DNA of 64,000 nt from Anopheles merus (Eukaryota > Arthropoda > Insecta > Diptera > Culicidae): assembly GCF_017562075.2 (NCBI RefSeq), contig NC_054081.1:20217141-20281140 (forward strand), in the 5' to 3' direction. Below the pieces are notes generated by a model. The model was not told the DNA's origin and made no database searches. It was given only the letters and a program-made list of their open reading frames with translations. The position numbers and the translations under genes are program-made. Shown piece by piece: positions 1 to 10,179 of the stretch; positions within the stretch are counted from its first letter, which is position 1, and the number at the start of each line of letters is the position of its first letter.

Positions 1-1160
1 ATCTAAAAAAACTTTTTCAATACTTCTTTTACTGTCCTCACTCCTCTTTTTTTAACTTAACATATTAATAAATAATAAATTAATAAATCTATATTTATCC
101 TTTCAAACGGACATCCACCTGAAGGCCATTTTGTTTCTACTATCTCTTTGGTAACTGGTTGACAAGCTTGACAAATCTAACATTCTGGTACAAAATCCGA
201 AATATGCTTATCCATTCCCAACAACCTAACAAACTTCCTCGCACTAATTTTCATCTTTACGATACTATCGTGATTTGCGTGAAATTTGTTGAGTATATCG
301 TTTCTTAACATTTTTGGAACCACTATTCTATCATCGAAAAATAATATACCGGTTTCTATTCTTGAACAATTTTTCACTTTGTTATAAGCTTTCAACCCTG
401 GTTCTAAATTATTTTTCCATCCATATTTCACCAAATTATTAACATTCCTAATTTCACCATCTTGTAATTGGTTTTTTTTTATAACCTCGATTTCAATTAG
501 TGAATTTTCTTTTAGCACGTTTACTCCCAAATTCACATTTTCCAGCTCATTTTCTTCAGGCAACGGTAATCTGGACATGTTATCTACATTTGTCATTAGC
601 TTCCCTGCCTTATGTTCAATCGAATAATTATAATTCGCTAAAAATAACGACCAACGTTGCAGCCTTGCGGCTGTAATTACAGAAGTTCCTTTCGACGGAT
701 TGAATATTTCTTTAACGTCACTATCATCCGTAGTTAATTTAAATGCCCTTCCATACACATATTTGTGAATTTTTTCATGCCGAATATTACCACCAATGCT
801 TCCCTATGCACTTGTGCATAATTCATTTGAGCTGCAGTTAACGTGGATGATGCAAACCCTATTGGTTTTCTCCCACCATCGATTATATGGGATAGAATTG
901 CTTCTACACCATAAGGACTAGCATTCACTTGCAATACAAACGGTTTGCTCTCATCATAAGGTATTAAAACTTGATGATCTACAATCTGATTTTTCGACTT
1001 ATCGAAAGCTATTTGACACTGCTCTGTCTATTCGAACTTAGTTTGTTTGCTCAAAAGGATGTAATAAATTTGCTAAATTGGGTATCAAGCGATGATAATA
1101 GTTCACCAACCCTAAATAAGCTTGCAGTTGCGTTACATTCTTTGGAACGGTTGCGTTACA
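1..1160. repeat. Direct repeat, left copy (about 1.16 kb)
   Basis: This segment is almost identical to 2495-3655 (offset 2494-2495 bp). The differences I saw are one T in a homopolymer near position 50 and one A/T change near 110. Identity ends abruptly near 1150-1160, after TTTGGAACGG. The left copy may begin before the window. Both copies carry the same minus-strand gypsy pol fragment. Such high identity suggests a recent segmental duplication, or two haplotypes placed side by side in the assembly. Confidence 0.9.
177..934 (-). pseudogene. Gypsy A pol fragment, left duplicate (RNase H to integrase zinc domain)
   Basis: Two overlapping minus-strand frames (934-734 and 758-177) encode the end of a Ty3/gypsy RNase H domain and the start of its integrase. 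The first has the QVNASPYGVEAIL block of RNase H and the second has the YSIEHKAGK and NVDNMSRLP blocks that close the domain. The integrase zinc-binding region follows (HANHDSIVKMK, weakly matching an HHCC finger). The two parts are in different frames, so a frameshift separates them. No catalytic integrase core is present. It is a dead copy of the same fragment seen at 2672-3429. Confidence 0.85.
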
Positions 1161-2494
1161 TTTTAATTCCGCACAATTTTAGTAAAATGGTTAAAAAATT
1201 AATCAAAACTATGATATACTCTTTCCGATGATTACATTTGTTAGCAAAACATATATTTAACAACTCACGGTTTAGTTCGTGAATCGTGAATGCCTTACTC
1301 ATATTTATGTAGTTTAGGATTTTTACTTTTTTATTGTTAAGCCATCAATCAAGGCACTTGGCGACCAATAAAGCAATTTTTATAAGAAAAACACTTGTAC
1401 TAATGAACAAAATCGCTCAGCCAACAGGAATTTAAAATGCAAGCTCTTTCACATTTTTTGGTATATTGTTTTGGAAAAAATCGAACCTATCTTTAGATAT
1501 ACCTAGGACAGAACATCGTATTTCTGCAAAAAGTTTAGAAATTGGATGAAATCAGACATCAGCACAAACACGTGTTTATAGAATGTTACAAACGATGTCT
1601 ATCAGGCTTCCATCAGGGTTCTTACCAAGACCAATGTGATTAGATAAACTACAGGTGGGTTTATGACTCTGATATTGGTCGCCATAATGAATGAAGGTTT
1701 CTATTGGCATGTATGAAGATTGGAGATTGGCAGGAAGGGAATAATGGGAACTAAGGACTTGTATGGCATCTTCTACTCTTCTGTAAAGATCTATATTACG
1801 TGGTTCAACCATGAGTGCTTTTATTGAACTGACGATATAATCTTACACTAAGTTGAACCATAACACCGATCTCACTAACACCTAGTTACATGCTATAATA
1901 ACGCATATGTATACATACTACAGTGTCCCCACTAAACGCAAACTTACGATTAACTATTTACAATATTTCAGTCGCGGTTGGCCTTTCATTCTATCTGATC
2001 TCCTAATGGGTATAGATTGTGATTCACTACGTTTTATAATTATTCTCTGTATTCATCAATATATCATTTTGGGAACAATTCTTTTCAGTAATGCAACTAT
2101 AATTCAACTTGCATTTCAGTTTCCTTAATTGTTTTTTTATACTTATCTAATATTTCCATTCATATTAGCAGTGTAAGTAGTATAACTAACTTCCTTTATA
2201 AAAGTGGCTGGAATCCATCGCACTAATTCTTTAAAGTGATTTCTATACACTACCTTTTCTCTGCTTTAAAATCGATATACTTATTTTCCTTTCTTATGAA
2301 TACGGACTGCTTTACAATTCTCTTCGTTTCCGTATTTTCTACTTGCTTTGCATTTAATTTATTTAAATAGTTAATGGAATGTATGCAAATATTCTCTGTG
2401 ACGGCGCTTCTTAAGTAACCGCAGTGGGCGTATTCCTATAGTGCAACAGAAATTTGCCTATTTTGCGACTCTAAGGCAAACATTTATATTTAGA
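1160..2494. other. AT-rich spacer between duplicate copies; no recognised gene
   Basis: This 1.3-kb stretch separates the two copies of the gypsy fragment and is not itself repeated in the window. It holds one minus-strand open frame (1812-1576, 78 codons, start ATG) with ordinary, non-repetitive amino-acid content, including LYRRVEDAIQVLSSHY and CSLSNHIGLGKNPDGSLIDI. I do not recognise its family. It could be an exon or transposase fragment, or a chance ORF. Nothing else is evident. Confidence 0.4.
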
Positions 2495-3655
2495 ATCTAA
2501 AAAAACTTTTTCAATACTTCTTTTACTGTCCTCACTCCTCTTTTTTTTAACTTAACATATTAATAAATAATAAATTAATAAATCTATATTTATCCTTTCA
2601 AACGGACTTCCACCTGAAGGCCATTTTGTTTCTACTATCTCTTTGGTAACTGGTTGACAAGCTTGACAAATCTAACATTCTGGTACAAAATCCGAAATAT
2701 GCTTATCCATTCCCAACAACCTAACAAACTTCCTCGCACTAATTTTCATCTTTACGATACTATCGTGATTTGCGTGAAATTTGTTGAGTATATCGTTTCT
2801 TAACATTTTTGGAACCACTATTCTATCATCGAAAAATAATATACCGGTTTCTATTCTTGAACAATTTTTCACTTTGTTATAAGCTTTCAACCCTGGTTCT
2901 AAATTATTTTTCCATCCATATTTCACCAAATTATTAACATTCCTAATTTCACCATCTTGTAATTGGTTTTTTTTTATAACCTCGATTTCAATTAGTGAAT
3001 TTTCTTTTAGCACGTTTACTCCCAAATTCACATTTTCCAGCTCATTTTCTTCAGGCAACGGTAATCTGGACATGTTATCTACATTTGTCATTAGCTTCCC
3101 TGCCTTATGTTCAATCGAATAATTATAATTCGCTAAAAATAACGACCAACGTTGCAGCCTTGCGGCTGTAATTACAGAAGTTCCTTTCGACGGATTGAAT
3201 ATTTCTTTAACGTCACTATCATCCGTAGTTAATTTAAATGCCCTTCCATACACATATTTGTGAATTTTTTCATGCCGAATATTACCACCAATGCTTCCCT
3301 ATGCACTTGTGCATAATTCATTTGAGCTGCAGTTAACGTGGATGATGCAAACCCTATTGGTTTTCTCCCACCATCGATTATATGGGATAGAATTGCTTCT
3401 ACACCATAAGGACTAGCATTCACTTGCAATACAAACGGTTTGCTCTCATCATAAGGTATTAAAACTTGATGATCTACAATCTGATTTTTCGACTTATCGA
3501 AAGCTATTTGACACTGCTCTGTCTATTCGAACTTAGTTTGTTTGCTCAAAAGGATGTAATAAATTTGCTAAATTGGGTATCAAGCGATGATAATAGTTCA
3601 CCAACCCTAAATAAGCTTGCAGTTGCGTTACATTCTTTGGAACGGGTGCGTTAAC
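2495..3655. repeat. Direct repeat, right copy
   Basis: This is the second copy of the segment at 1-1160. Its right end runs without a break into the rest of gypsy A (3656 onward), so it is the ancestral location. The left copy is the one joined to unrelated DNA at about 1160. Confidence 0.9.
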
Positions 3656-3739
3656 AATTGCTCTCACTTTAGACTCGTTAGGATGAATACCCTTGTCTGA
3701 TATTATATATCCTAAATACTCAATACTGCTTTTGAGCAA
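2575..3739 (-). pseudogene. Gypsy A pol 3' part: RT thumb, RNase H, integrase start
   Basis: Three minus-strand frames cover this part. 3739-3533 encodes the RT tail (LKSSIEYLGYIISDKGI, VTQLQAYLGLVNYYHRLIPNLA), typical of gypsy elements downstream of the YxDD motif. 3429-3229 and 3253-2672 encode RNase H and the integrase zinc region, as in the left duplicate. The integrase then reads ICQACQPVTKEIVETKWPSGG before it decays. The pieces are separated by frameshifts. Confidence 0.85.
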
Positions 3740-3762
3740 GACTGATTTGGCTACATTGATTT

Positions 3763-4572
3763 TTACATTATGCTATTCAATTTCCACAAAATTTTGTATA
3801 AACGCTCTTTACATTGCTGCATATCGGTACCCCTTACCAAAATATAATCGATATACGCGATTCCTTCTGTATTTTGCAATACTTGATCTATCTTTTTTTC
3901 TTTTTTTTTCTTTTGGCTCAACAACCGTTGCCGGTCAAGGCCTGCCTGTACCACACTACTTGTGGGATTGGCTTTCAGTGACTTATTTATCCCCCCATAG
4001 CAGGATAGTCAGTCCTACGTATGGCGGCACGGTCCATTTGGGGCTTGAACCCATGACGGGCATGTTGTTAAGTCGTACGAGTTGATGACTGTACTACGAG
4101 ACCGGCTAACCGGCTTGATCTATCAACGATTGAAATATTGCAGGTGCTGAATGTATGCCAAAAGGCATACGAGTATATTGAAATAATCCTTTATGCGTGT
4201 TTACTATACATATTTCACGAGATGTTTCCGATAATAATACTTGCAAGTACGCACCCGACAAAGCTATCTGGCAAAATACTTTCCATGCTGCTATTTTAGC
4301 AAAAATGTCTTCCACTTTCGGTAACGGGTAATGTTCCACTGATAATTGCCTATTCAAACCACTTTACCGTCCAAACACAAACGTATACTTCCGTCTTGTT
4401 TCTTCACTATTACAATTGGACTTGCCCATTTTGAAAATCGTGTTGGCCGTAATACACCTTTTGCTACAAGCTTGTCTAAAGCTTCTGCTAATTTACTCTG
4501 CATTGAGTATGGCACTGAGTACGCTTTATGAAATACAGTACCACAACCTGCCTTCAATACTAAATCCGCCAT
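3763..4572 (-). pseudogene. Gypsy A reverse transcriptase core, split by a SINE
   Basis: Frames 4572-4354 and 4357-4106 encode the RT fingers and palm (LDKLVAKGVLRPTRFSKWASP, HYPLPKVEDIFAKI, RMPFGIHSAPAIFQSL). Frame 3954-3763 encodes the palm after the SINE. Two catalytic positions are changed: the usual LDLSGAY block reads IALSGAYLQV (Asp to Ala), and the YIDD box reads YIDY (second Asp to Tyr). The SINE with its target-site duplication lies between the FQSLIDQ and YIDY blocks. The enzyme could not be active. Confidence 0.85.
3894..4113 (-). mobile_element. tRNA-derived SINE copy 1 (SINE200-like)
   Basis: On the minus strand it begins GCCGGTCTCGTAGTACAGTC, carries a pol III B-box-like GGTTCAAGCCC about 60 bp in, a conserved core CGTAGGACTGACTATCC, and ends at GTTGTTGAGCCAAAAG followed by an A/G-rich tail. 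Target-site duplications CTTGATCTATC lie at 3883-3893 and 4114-4124, which proves insertion into the gypsy A RT gene. Full-length relatives are at 35076-35292 and 61357-61568. The family name is from memory. Confidence 0.9.
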
Positions 4573-5213
4573 GAAACTGTTTCGTTCTCTCCTGATTTTA
4601 TAACTTTCGGAAATTTCTTTGCTATTTCTATAACTAAATCCGTTTCAATAGCATTGATCTCAAACACTTTTCTCCAGTTTGGAAATAAATAATCCAACCC
4701 ATCTCGATGTAATAAAGGACTTACTTCCCTTTCCGTAGGAATAATCACCAACTCTAACTTTTCTTCTTTTTCCACCTTTGGCATCCTAATCTTCACTTCA
4801 ATTTTACCGATGGGTTTTAACAATTGACCCGACGCCGATATAAATGTCATGGTGGTCGGTTTCACCTCTACTTGACTTAATACATCAGTATATGTCTTTT
4901 GGGAAATCACACGCACCAAACTATTTTTTTTTCCATCGCACACTAACGTGATCATCTGCGGTACAATTGTGTTAGTTCCTTCTACTTTTCGTACGCCTCT
5001 CTGATACGATCGACAACGACACACTTTCACTACGTGCCCTTGCTTCCCACACACAAAACGCTTCCAGGATCGCGTCGGACAGTTTAACGGGTCATGCCGC
5101 ACCGCCGACACCTCACCTGTTGCCCTCGCTGATGATTCGCCGGTTGCTGCTTTGCTGCTTTCTGCATGGCCGCCAACACGATTTTCTCTCTGTCGGTCAT
5201 CGCCTCGTTCTGT
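4560..5213 (-). pseudogene. Gypsy A gag zinc knuckle and protease region
   Basis: The minus-strand frame 5111-4560 has a degenerate retroviral-type zinc knuckle, RFVCGKQGHVVKVC, in which the first Cys is Arg. It is followed by a beta-rich protease-like stretch (VISQKTYTDVLSQV, FISASGQLLKPIGKIEV). I cannot see the D-S/T-G active site, so it may have been lost by deletion. Upstream, up to the MITE boundary, the frame EAMTDREKIVLAAMQKAAKQ continues gag, interrupted by a stop. Confidence 0.7.
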
Positions 5214-5215
5214 TA

Positions 5216-5829
5216 CAGGGTTTACCTAGCCAATCCGGCATCGTCAAAGCGTTATCGGTCGCCGTAAATACTTTTTCGGGCGACGTAAACCCTCAATTGG
5301 GCACTGTCATTTCTATTCGGGCCTTGTGAAGTATGAATCGGGCAAAGTACAGAATGAATTGGGCCTACTTTATATTTTGTTGCTTTCTAGCTGTAAAACA
5401 ATACTTTTTTGCGAGTAGTTTAACTGATATGTAAGAAAATTCACTATTGTTAAGTTTAATTACATAAAAAAATATTCAAATTCCTTTTTTTAAATTTTTG
5501 ATTCAAGTACAATGCAATTTGGATTATTTATTTTTTTAAATATAATTTGTTTTGTGATTTAATTAGGTAAAATTTTTAAAATAATACATAATAAGTTAAA
5601 CAACATGCAAAATACGTATTTTTAAACAACTTGATGGATCAAACACACCGGAGTGACCGATTTGACACCTTCAAGAGTAGGACGCTTTCATTCTGTACTT
5701 TGCCCGATTCATACTTCACAAGGCTCGAATAGAAATGACAGTGCCCAATTGAGGGTTTACGTCGCCCGAAAAAGTATTTACGGCGACCGATAACGCTTTG
5801 ACGATGCCGGATTGGCTGGGTAAACCCTG
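5216..5829. mobile_element. Foldback MITE with 143-bp inverted arms, TA target site
   Basis: Arms 5216-5358 and 5687-5829 are nearly perfect inverted repeats that start CAGGGTTTACC and are flanked by TA on both sides (5214-5215 and 5830-5831), as in Tc1/mariner-type insertions. The 328-bp AT-rich middle has no coding content. It interrupts gag of gypsy A. A second MITE at 58993-59237 shares the terminal CAGGGTTT and TA flanks but otherwise differs. Confidence 0.9.
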
Positions 5830-5831
5830 TA

Positions 5832-6330
5832 TTGCGCTGCTTCCCAAGATCGAGCGATCTCACATGCTCGCACGAATTTTAAATCTTCCTTCTTCAGCAG
5901 CCGTTTGCGAAGCTCCAGATCGTACACGCCAGCCACGAATTGATCCCTTAGTGCGTCTGATTAGAAACTGCCGAAATCACACGTCTGTGCCGCTGCCTTA
6001 AGCTCAATGATGTAATCAGCAATCGACTATTCCGCTGTCTGCTTACACTTTCTGAGTAGATAACGCTCGGACACAACGTTCACGTTGGGCTTGAAATGCT
6101 TCTCCAACACCTTCACTAAATCTGCATACGTCTTATCTCGTGGATCATCCGGAGCACACAACTTTATTGCTACCGAATACAACGACGCACCAGCCATAGT
6201 GATCAACACTGGCACTTTTTTTTTTCTACCGCAATATCGTGAAATACATCTCTAGCCGATGGATATACTGTTTGAAACTTTCTCCCATTACGTAGGGCTC
6301 TATGTTTCCTATTTCCTCTATGTTTCCAGA
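5832..6330 (-). pseudogene. Gypsy A gag (capsid region)
   Basis: The minus-strand translation gives a gypsy-type gag: YVMGESFKQYIHRLEMYF, then LITMAGASLYSVAIKLCAP and DLVKVLEKHFKPNVNVVSER. After stops it continues with DALRDQFVAGVYDLELRKRL, a signature common in insect gypsy gag. Frame 6215-6027 is open. Stops lie on both sides, and a poly-A/T run near 6213-6222 shifts the frame. Three short tandem copies of a CTCTATGTTTCC motif lie just upstream, near 6297-6340. Confidence 0.75.
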
Positions 6331-6963
6331 TCCTCTATGTTTCCAGATTTTGTATCATATCATCATATCATATCATATATCATGTATAAACTAGACTGCG
6401 GCCCGTGCTTTTATTTTCAGTGGCATTTTGGCCCGCGGGCTCAAATGAGTTTGATATCGCTGTCCTAAGTGATTAGCTCTAATTAGACTCGGGATGTACT
6501 TTTGTTCTCCGTTTCGATTCAATCGTCAGGTAGGGGGAGGGGGATGGAAGTTGAAGTTTGTGTTGGTCATCTTAACAGTTTCGAAAATATCTTTTAAAAT
6601 ACCTCACTCTGGCATTTAAACCCCTCACTTTGTCTTTTCAAAACAATAAAAAAATCTTCTGCTTTTGGAACTCCCGTGAACTCGCAATATGTTGCATGTT
6701 TCCGTACGTAGCAGAACATGTGAGAAATAATCATGTTATTCAGTAGTCTTTTCCGTTGACCTATCTGATCTATGATCTATGCAAGTATCAACAATATTAC
6801 ATCGCAGATTCGTAATATTTTGATATTCTGTAGCATTTGCTGCATAATCGATGTTGCATTGTATACGATGTTGGTTCGATACTACAGAAGCTGCTTTACT
6901 CTAAATAAGAATTTGTGTGTATTATGCTCGTAACATAATCTTTATTTACGTTACTTTTTTAAG
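6331..6963. other. Non-coding, probable USP intron
   Basis: No gene was recognised. A short ATCAT microsatellite (6352-6381) and a fragment with GGCCCGCGGGC (about 6420-6445), reminiscent of hAT-element ends, are visible. The 3' end (6940-6963) is pyrimidine-rich and ends in AG directly before the first USP exon, so the region is probably intronic. Confidence 0.4.
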
Positions 6964-7863
6964 TCTACCTCTACCATCATCAAGTTCCCGTTGCAAGCTG
7001 GAAAACTGTCTCGAAATGTTTATCAAGGAGGAGATTATGGATGGAATAGATCAACCTACGTGTTCGAATTGCGATACACGTCGAAAATGCACTAAAAGAT
7101 TGACGATCGAACGTTTTCCACGGTATTTAGTAATACGTATCCTTTTGAAATAATATGTTGTATATTCTACTACGTGATTTAAGTTTCAATGCCTTATCAG
7201 ACGGAGGATAATACTGTCATTTCTCCATTGGCATGTATCTGTTGTACAAAATGTACAAAAATACCTCTGGTACGTGTAATAAGGCAGGATAATTTTTTAT
7301 GTCACCTTTCACATTTTTTTTAAATGATTTTCTTAGCTTTATCTTAAACAATCAGTTATAGTTTGTCATTTGTGACAGATGACAGATAAAAACCTACTCG
7401 GGAGCAAATCGGATATAAGAATACCGATTTCCTATTTTCTGACTGGCATATATCTGTCCAACCCTATTCAAACCCCGGTTTCACAATCGAATGACAATAT
7501 TTTTCACCATCTAATAAGGCTTTCAATAATATTTTTAATATTTTCCTTAAATTCGTATACAAATAAGATCTTAAAAGATTTTCGGAAGCACGTTGGAGCA
7601 AATTGACCAATATTGTTGAGTTTCCTACCAAAAATCGAGCTCTTAATCTGCAACCTTATGCCTCTGAAGACATTTCGGGACCAATATACTATTCACTGTA
7701 TGGAATTTCGAATCATATGGGTAAGTGGAAAACATGTTTTTACATTTTCGTCGTTATTATTTACTATTTCTTAAATAACATCAGGATCTACTGCTGGTGG
7801 GCATTACGTAGCTGTTTGCAAACACCCACAAACTCAACAATGGAATGAGTTTAATGATAACTA
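6964..7863 (+). CDS. Ubiquitin-specific protease, partial: three exons of the catalytic domain
   Basis: The exons are 6964-7136, 7568-7720 and 7785-7863, each bounded by AG and GT. Spliced, they read in one frame through the second half of a USP (peptidase C19) domain of the USP2/USP21 type, an enzyme class that removes ubiquitin from proteins. Visible blocks are LENCLEMFIKEEIMDG, a CSNC zinc-ribbon half, RFPRYLVIHLKRFSEARWSK (the His codon is completed across the splice), LNLQPYASED, YSLYGISNHMG, and STAGGHYVAVC with the catalytic His. The last exon ends WNEFNDN, matching the third catalytic-residue region. The exon with the catalytic Cys and the last exon are not seen. Neighbouring introns hold transposons, so the gene may be very long or be a partial duplicate. 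No stop or frameshift was found. Confidence 0.85.
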
Positions 7864-8625
7864 GTAAGTATTGATAGACTATTATAACATTCATTTAACC
7901 ATTAATTAATTTGCCGAAAGTTTTTGTATTTTTTGCCTATGTGGACTCGGGCAGCATTGTTTTTCTCCGTTTTGCCTCGTTTTTTGGATATCGTTGTCCA
8001 TGTGCAAAGAACGTAACCAATTTTCATATGGAATGCTATGTCTAGTTTTAGTGGAAAAAATAATGATTTTTGACAAATTAATTTTTATTTAGTATTGAAC
8101 AACTTTGAAAGCGATTCTAAGACATTTTATGGCGTAGAATGCCCTCGGTGCCCCTTCGTTTACAGTGTGTTTCCCCATAAGTGGTACTACAAGTTAAGTT
8201 ACAACAAGTTTTTGCATAGCGAGTAATTCTAAATACGCTACAAATACCTCTCTTTACCAGTAAAATATTGCATGACGAAGGATAAGGAAAGTCAATTGCA
8301 TTTAAGCGTGTTAACTCTGCTTTGGTGATTGAAAGAATTCACATCATTTTTTGAAGCTAACGGTGGAAAGTGGTTTGGTTATATATTTATTGGATATTTA
8401 ATAATTAAACTTAACGCGTCTTATGAAGCCTTCTCGATGCGGGGACACAAAAATCATCGCGATTAAAGACGTAGACGTTACAAATCAGGCTGGAGAGTAG
8501 CACCGGCGAGTCAATACGGTTGTCCAGCAGTCCCACAACAAACTACCTCTGGGAGATGCAATTGCGTTGCTGCAGAAAGCACCAGAGTAGAGTACAGTGA
8601 GTAAGTCTTAATGCAAACCAGCCCG
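7864..8625. other. Non-coding, AT-rich; no recognised feature
   Basis: It follows the GTAAGT donor of the last visible USP exon, so it is probably intron. I could not find the expected final USP exon. No repeat or ORF of note. Confidence 0.35.
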
Positions 8626-8880
8626 CTGCGCAAAGCGATCGAAAACTTCTCAACCTCTCGCTCAATGTAGCTAGAGAGCAAGAGCCAATAATGATAAAGC
8701 GAGGTGAAAGGATGTGGAAGAGGGGTAGGAGGGGCGAAAGAGAACGTGAGTGTTTTTCGGCCACTATCATTTTTGCGCCATCACGGTCACGTACCGGAAC
8801 TTTTTTGTCAGAAAGAGATAAACACATACAGCGCGCTCTCTCGAACGACTTTAAACGCTTCAATCGATAAAGATCCCCTG
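8626..8880. repeat. Dispersed repeat, copy 1 (modules B-A-C)
   Basis: It contains three modules that recur at 17200-17870: B, CCGCTGCGCAAAGCGATCGA and the following 60 bp (8626-8705); A, CCACTATCATTTTTGCGCCA and the following 50 bp (8760-8832); and C, starting CGCGCTCTCTCGAACGACTT (8833-8870). Copies are roughly 95% identical by eye. I do not recognise the family. The ORFs through it are in different frames in the two places and are not convincing. Confidence 0.75.
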
Positions 8881-9790
8881 TGCAAAGCGACGGAAGAAAT
8901 CATTCCCTTTCGCGCATTTTCTCATGCCTTCTTTTTCCCTCCAACGGCAAATTTGTCGAGCAGCGTTTCGAGCTACCCGTCCCTGGCTCCGCTTCCTACC
9001 CCTCGCTTGAGCGCGCTATGACAGGTATCAATGTGTTGGTGCTTCAGACGGCCAATCGTTGTCAGCCGTCGTACGTGCGTTTTCCCTCCATAGCGCTATC
9101 TCTTTCTCGCGTGTGGTCTATGGTCGCGAGCTGTTGTGGCGCTTAAGAATGCCGTTAACAAACATTGCGGCGAAGAAGTTGAATTTTCACAAATCAAACC
9201 AAAAAAGCGCAATGAGTTCAAACGCTGCAATGTAAAAATGACTACGGAATTGCTAGCTCACGCTGGAGGGTTTGCTGTGCAACGCGCAGAATCTTAATTC
9301 GCATTAACGCGTTCAGCCCGGCGCTTGTTTTCATCAACATTCCGTTCTGTCGGCATCCAGAACGCAAGCTGATTGTGAAACCGGTATAGAGGCAGTCCTC
9401 AAGATACACAGTACCTCCTATACGCGGATTCGGAGGTACGCGTTTTTTTTTTTAATTTGACAGTTCTTTGGGCGAATTGCAAGGTGTATGGATATTGGGA
9501 GGTGAAGTGCTTCAGAGCCAATTGACATTTCACGACTTGACATAACAATACTGCGTGCTCCGGTATTAAAATCGGGAAGGGCTAAAGGGGAGTATAGAAA
9601 ATTGTATGCGATTTGACATAACAATATTCAACGATGGCGCCCAGCAAACGCGCTAATAATTCACCTTCTAAATAAACACACCTTGGGCGAATTGTACTGA
9701 TTTGACACATCAATTGTAAAATGCCAAATAAATTCCCTTTTGATCGAATGTTAACAACTATTTGTAATGATTTAAAACTATTATATTTAG
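8881..9790. other. Unclassified sequence with a pogo-like end
   Basis: Mostly unrecognised. Near 9409-9445, CAGTACCTCCTATACGCGG followed by a GGAGGTACGCG half resembles the terminal repeat of a pogo/Tigger-type MITE. The motif TTGGGCGAATTG occurs twice (about 9468 and 9686). No convincing coding region. Confidence 0.35.
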
Positions 9791-10061
9791 TGTAACGTCC
9801 GGACTAATATCGCCCACTGTGCACTCAACCTGAATCCCCAACGCAGTGGTATAAACGCGTTATATCTTGACCGCTGGAGCACCCGGTGTGCTAGATGAAC
9901 TGTCATAGAATAAAGCTCTCTTCTTGGCGCGACATTGAACTGAACAGACGTAAGCCACTGACTTCTGTGTATAATTAATTGTGTGCTCTTCCGAATTGTG
10001 CTAAATATTATTAAAACGGCCAATTAACCTTCCGCCACCCGTAAAACGCTTGGTCGTTACA
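9791..10061 (+). repeat. Gypsy B 5' LTR
   Basis: It is a 271-bp LTR with TG..CA ends. It should contain promoter and polyadenylation signals; AATAAA occurs in it. It differs from the 3' copy at three positions between about 9828 and 9850. Confidence 0.95.
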
Positions 10062-10179
10062 TCTCAGAAGTGGGATAACCAACAAAAAAGTCGCCTACAA
10101 ACCGCCTGCAAGCCGCTTAACCAGCCGGTCTACGTGTGTCTGTGTACGTGTGTGCGTGTGACATAACGCCATTTCATAA

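Larger units (their letters stand above)
2495..6330 (-). mobile_element. Gypsy A: decayed Ty3/gypsy retrotransposon, minus strand
   Basis: Read on the minus strand from about 6330 down to 2495, the order is gag, zinc knuckle, protease region, reverse transcriptase, RNase H and integrase zinc domain. That is the Ty3/gypsy order. No LTRs were found. The integrase core breaks off just after the first catalytic Asp block (PFERINIDL, near 2575) and resumes with a short piece resembling the end of the core, so an internal deletion is likely. A SINE (3894-4113) sits between RT pieces and a foldback MITE (5216-5829) sits in gag. Many frameshifts and stops show it is long inactive. Confidence 0.85.

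Noticed and set aside
3894..4113. Genuine tRNA gene
   Set aside because: The B-box is tRNA-like, but the sequence is followed by a SINE core and tail, has target duplications, and shows no clear cloverleaf.
8543..9146. Overlapping 80-106 codon ORFs
   Set aside because: They run through the dispersed repeat on both strands, frames are not conserved between its two copies, and no family signature is seen.
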